Below are positions 60,930 through 64,000 of a stretch of DNA of 64,000 nt, piece by piece. Made by a program: the position numbers and the translations under genes. Location: assembly GCA_963678705.1 (NCBI GenBank), contig OY783218.1, forward strand, positions 13,588,152 through 13,652,151, read 5' to 3'. Each line of letters opens with the position of its first letter. Position 1 is the first letter of the stretch. The DNA comes from Panorpa germanica (lineage: Eukaryota; Arthropoda; Insecta; Mecoptera; Panorpidae). Below the pieces are notes generated by a model. It ran no database searches and had not been told where the DNA came from. It saw only the letters and a list, made by a program, of their open reading frames with translations.

Positions 60930-61653
60930 TGGAGTACATTAAGTTTGAGTGTAAGGAAAAAGTAATGAGCGAAATGAATATTGGCTAGCTATTAAAGGGA
61001 GGCAGTGAAGGAAAGAGGTGGATGGTGGAAATAGAAAAAAGGAAAGAAAAAACAGAACAATAAATAAGCTCGTAGCTGGGTTGCATAAGGAACATGATGA
61101 GAGAGGAATTACTTAAAGAGGCAGTGAAGGGAAGCAGGAGAAAGAAAGAAGTAGCGAGGAAACAGTTAAACTTCAGTCCAGAAAAATAGAAGATTTGCGA
61201 AAAGGAGATAAGGACAAGAGGAGGATGACGGAGATAGAGACAATAATAAAATAGTAAAGGAAGAGAGTCAAGAAGAAATAGTAAAGTAAGAGAGTCAAGA
61301 GGAAATAGTAAAGATAGAGCGTCTATGCCTGTAATAGACATAAGTGGAGAAGTGAAAACGAAGAGAGAAGGCAGGAAGGATAGTGAAAAGATAATAGAGG
61401 GTTTGTCGAGAGGAGACAAGGAAGGCAAGAGGTGATAGATGAAGATACAGGCAATAAAGAAGGAGAAGCAGGAAACGGTGTGAATAAAGGAGGAGTAGGG
61501 GACATGAAGAGAGAGGATCAAGAAAAGAAGAAACAGAAAGTACTATTCGAAGTAGAACTTTGAATTTATATGAAATGCATTAAGAAATATAATAATGTAG
61601 ATTGTAAAGCCGAAAGGCACACAATTAATATAATAAAAAAAAAAAATAAATAA
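60930..61653 (+). mobile_element. LINE family C, 724-bp 5'-truncated insertion
   Basis: It starts inside the zinc motif (LEYIKFECKEK) and matches the 51.1-kb copy through the coding end; an in-frame TAG appears where the other copy has Gln. A long purine-rich 3' part follows (about 61000-61540, many AGGAAATAGTAAAG-like repeats). It ends GTAGATTGTAAAGCCGAAAG and a poly(A)-rich tail. The perfect 16-base duplication TACAAATGAATATCAC flanks it (60914-60929 and 61654-61669). The long minus-strand frame here (about 60985-61521, Ser/Leu/Phe-rich) is only the complement of the purine-rich region. Confidence 0.9.
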
Positions 61654-61669
61654 TACAAATGAATATCAC

Positions 61670-62590
61670 CTATAGAGTGAGTACAGTACGTAGTACACAG
61701 AAGATAAATTAGGTATTCTAAGCTGTTATAAATTTACATATAGTTGGACTAATTGATACTAAAACTATAGTTTGATAATACTAGTTGACATATCGCTTAT
61801 AGTTCAAGCAGCACTTAGAAACGAAATAGTTCCACTTAAAACGAAATGCCTTCTCCAGCGACTGGAACACAATAATAATTAAATGCAAGGGCGAGTAGAT
61901 TTTAAGACGAAATGCTTGGCTATGAATAATATTATTTCGTATAGTCATTCACACATCGAATAAATTTCAGTACAGAGTGTTTCAAATAAAGCGATACCAT
62001 TTGTAAGCGAAATATCTTCTTAATTAGAATATAAAATGAGTTTCTTTTCTCACATTTTATTAATCATTCTCATAATATTATTTACGGAATATTAGTTCGT
62101 TTAATTTCGTAAACGGTTGCACGAATATTGTTCTTTGAATTAGCTAATACAAATTTTTTCTATGCAATTTATATTCAATAACACTTATCAGGGTTTATAT
62201 TACTAGATTAACTTGTTTGCAGTTTTCAATAATAAAATGTATATATTCCAAACATACAGCTAATTGCTTTTTCTTCAACACATTCGTCGTATTTGTTTTT
62301 GTCTGCTTTTCAAGATAAAAAGCACGTTCGCATTTCAAATACTACACAATATGTTGTTTTGTTTTGTTTTTGATTTATACAAAATATTTCCTTCACAAGA
62401 AATTATTTGTTATTCCAAACAGGTTACTAGTGGCAGCAGCTGTTAAATACATGAAAACGATGTTAAGAAACTCAGTGTATTCTTATTTAGGTTTAAAATT
62501 GTTTACATCTGGTTTTATTTAAAGTACAAATACAGAAACAATAGCACGAAATATGTTTATTTGTTAAAAGCATCGTATAATTAAATGTAT

Positions 62591-62642
<52 letters not shown>

Positions 62643-64000
62643 GTTATAAAATAAATAACCAATAAGGATTATATTTTCTGTTTATCATCTTAGTAGCTCC
62701 TCTTCCTTCCACTGCTTTATAAGTTTCACTGCTTTTTAAATTCTATCATCTTCTATAGTAAAAAATATTGGTCTGTAAAAACAGTAAATGAATTAATATT
62801 TTTAGCAAGAGGGTTGTAATATCAGCATTTACTCACTCATCAGTATCAATCACGGGTTACTTTTTAAACCAAAACAATAACTTAGTACAACAGGGGTTAA
62901 TATTACTGACCCAGCTTATAAAAATCACTATTACCAAACAAAAATGTAATTAAATTTCATGATTTTTTAATCTCCTCTGTTGTGACGTGATACATCTTTA
63001 GCTTTTTTGTTTTAATATTATTTTAACTACTCCCCCCATCTCGTCACATCTTGTCACACTTTAAGGACTCCCTCCCCCCTGATTTGTGTATGACGAAATT
63101 AATGAGTGGCCCCTAAATACCAGAAAAAATATAATCACTAATGTATCGCACACAAAGAAACCAACATACACAAGTATAAAAATAGTGTACATATATATAC
63201 AAAGTTATATTATATACAAAGCTTAGGGGAATATTCAGTAGCTACATACTCTTTCTATTTGCAATAAAATCGACATAAAAATGCATATAAGGTTTTGCAT
63301 TCCATCCACTCCGTAAGAAAACTGAGGAAAACTCTGGGAAAGGTTTTACGCTCATAAAATGAAGTTTTGCTTTTAGGTTAGCTACACTATAACTTTTAAA
63401 GTATACAAATATATAGCAAGGGTAAGTTTTAACAAGGGTAGTAGGGTAGTCGAGCTTTTCTTGCGTATTGCAACTTAGACTGGGTGTTTGTGTTAACTAT
63501 TAAGGTCTTAGAATCCATTACAGTAAGTCTGATTCCTAAAGAACGATTTTTAACCTACAAAATTTCTAAAATCTTTAACAAAAATCTGACAAAATGGTCC
63601 TTCGTTAAGATCCGATATGATCGTGTAAAAGGCATATTTTCCGGAGCGCCTGACTATTCTACTATATAAGTATACATTCACACTTACAGAAATATCTTTG
63701 GTTTTTATCTAAGATTTTATGTATAAAAGACATGTGGCGAACCTTTTGAAATTTTGAAATTGCGTACTTTTTCATATATAAAAAAAAAACAATGCTATCA
63801 TTATTATTCATATAGCTTTTTTTATGGAGATTAAATTATAGCTAGTGGTCAAATATCTTAAATCGAAATATTTTTACAACCACTATAAAAACATGTTTTA
63901 TGATAAAACACCATGGCAAATATTTTTGTTATTCAGTTTTGTAAATTCTTGATACAAGGAGAATCAATATGTATAGATAGATACAAGTATTACAACGGAA
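61670..64000. other. Gene-free intergenic DNA to window end
   Basis: Holds the (TA)n tract at 62.6 kb and, at about 63060-63117, a C-rich stretch ending in an ATTAATGAGTGGCCCC motif similar to one end of the 53.7-kb MITE. No gene is supported. Confidence 0.5.
62593..62639. repeat. (TA)n microsatellite
   Basis: About 46 bases of pure TA repeat in intergenic DNA. Confidence 0.97.

Noticed and set aside
61323..61505. Second Pro/Ser/Leu-rich minus-strand frame
   Set aside because: It is another shadow of the polypurine tract in the LINE copy.
60985..61521. 178-codon minus-strand frame rich in Ser, Leu and Phe
   Set aside because: It is the complement of the purine-rich 3' part of a plus-strand LINE insertion bounded by target-site duplications.

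Overview
The window looks like a piece of an insect nuclear genome. It is strongly AT-rich, rich in (TA)n microsatellites, and has short coding exons separated by introns of 1 to 3.4 kb. It carries degraded insect-type transposons: mariner, 5'-truncated LINEs and small inverted-repeat elements. There are no bacterial-style operons, and almost all long open frames are chance openings in AT-rich DNA. I cannot name the species.

One convincing gene lies on the + strand, about 13.9 to 28.7 kb. Six exons join in phase with GT-AG splice sites and encode a two-immunoglobulin-domain surface protein of the Dpr (defective proboscis extension response) family. The best subfamily match, from memory of the fly protein, is Dpr20. 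The visible protein runs 384 residues to a stop at 28723-28725: a Ser/Thr-rich N-terminal linker, Ig1, Ig2 interrupted by a long Thr-rich insert, and a hydrophobic C-terminal tail. A signal-peptide-like open stretch at 13892-13973 ends at a GTATGT donor in the phase the next exon needs, so it is a good candidate first coding exon. AATAAA signals follow the stop.

The gene's introns hold several mobile-element insertions. Two are 5'-truncated LINE tails with perfect target-site duplications (or no visible one in a third case), one is a 680-bp TTAA-bounded element, and one is a MITE that ends about 50 bases before the last exon.

From 1 to 13.9 kb I see no convincing exon, only LINE 3' ends near 8.3-8.7 and 11.7-12.1 kb, a mariner transposase fragment near 13.2 kb, and simple repeats. 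From 28.7 kb to the end no gene can be assembled. This part is AT-rich non-coding DNA with dispersed repeats: a mariner N-terminal fragment, copies of two MITE families, a long-inverted-repeat element at 38.5-39.1 kb with a partial relative at 55.1-55.3 kb, and three more LINE 3' ends. Two short coding-like islands (56.35-56.49 kb + and 57.80-57.91 kb -) are the only other hints of protein-coding sequence.

I found no CRISPR array, gene cluster or clearly new molecular system. The most notable points are the Thr-rich insert in Ig2, the candidate signal-peptide exon, the set of LINE insertions with intact target-site duplications, and the LINE tail that appears to have seeded a long (TA)n tract beside a splice donor.
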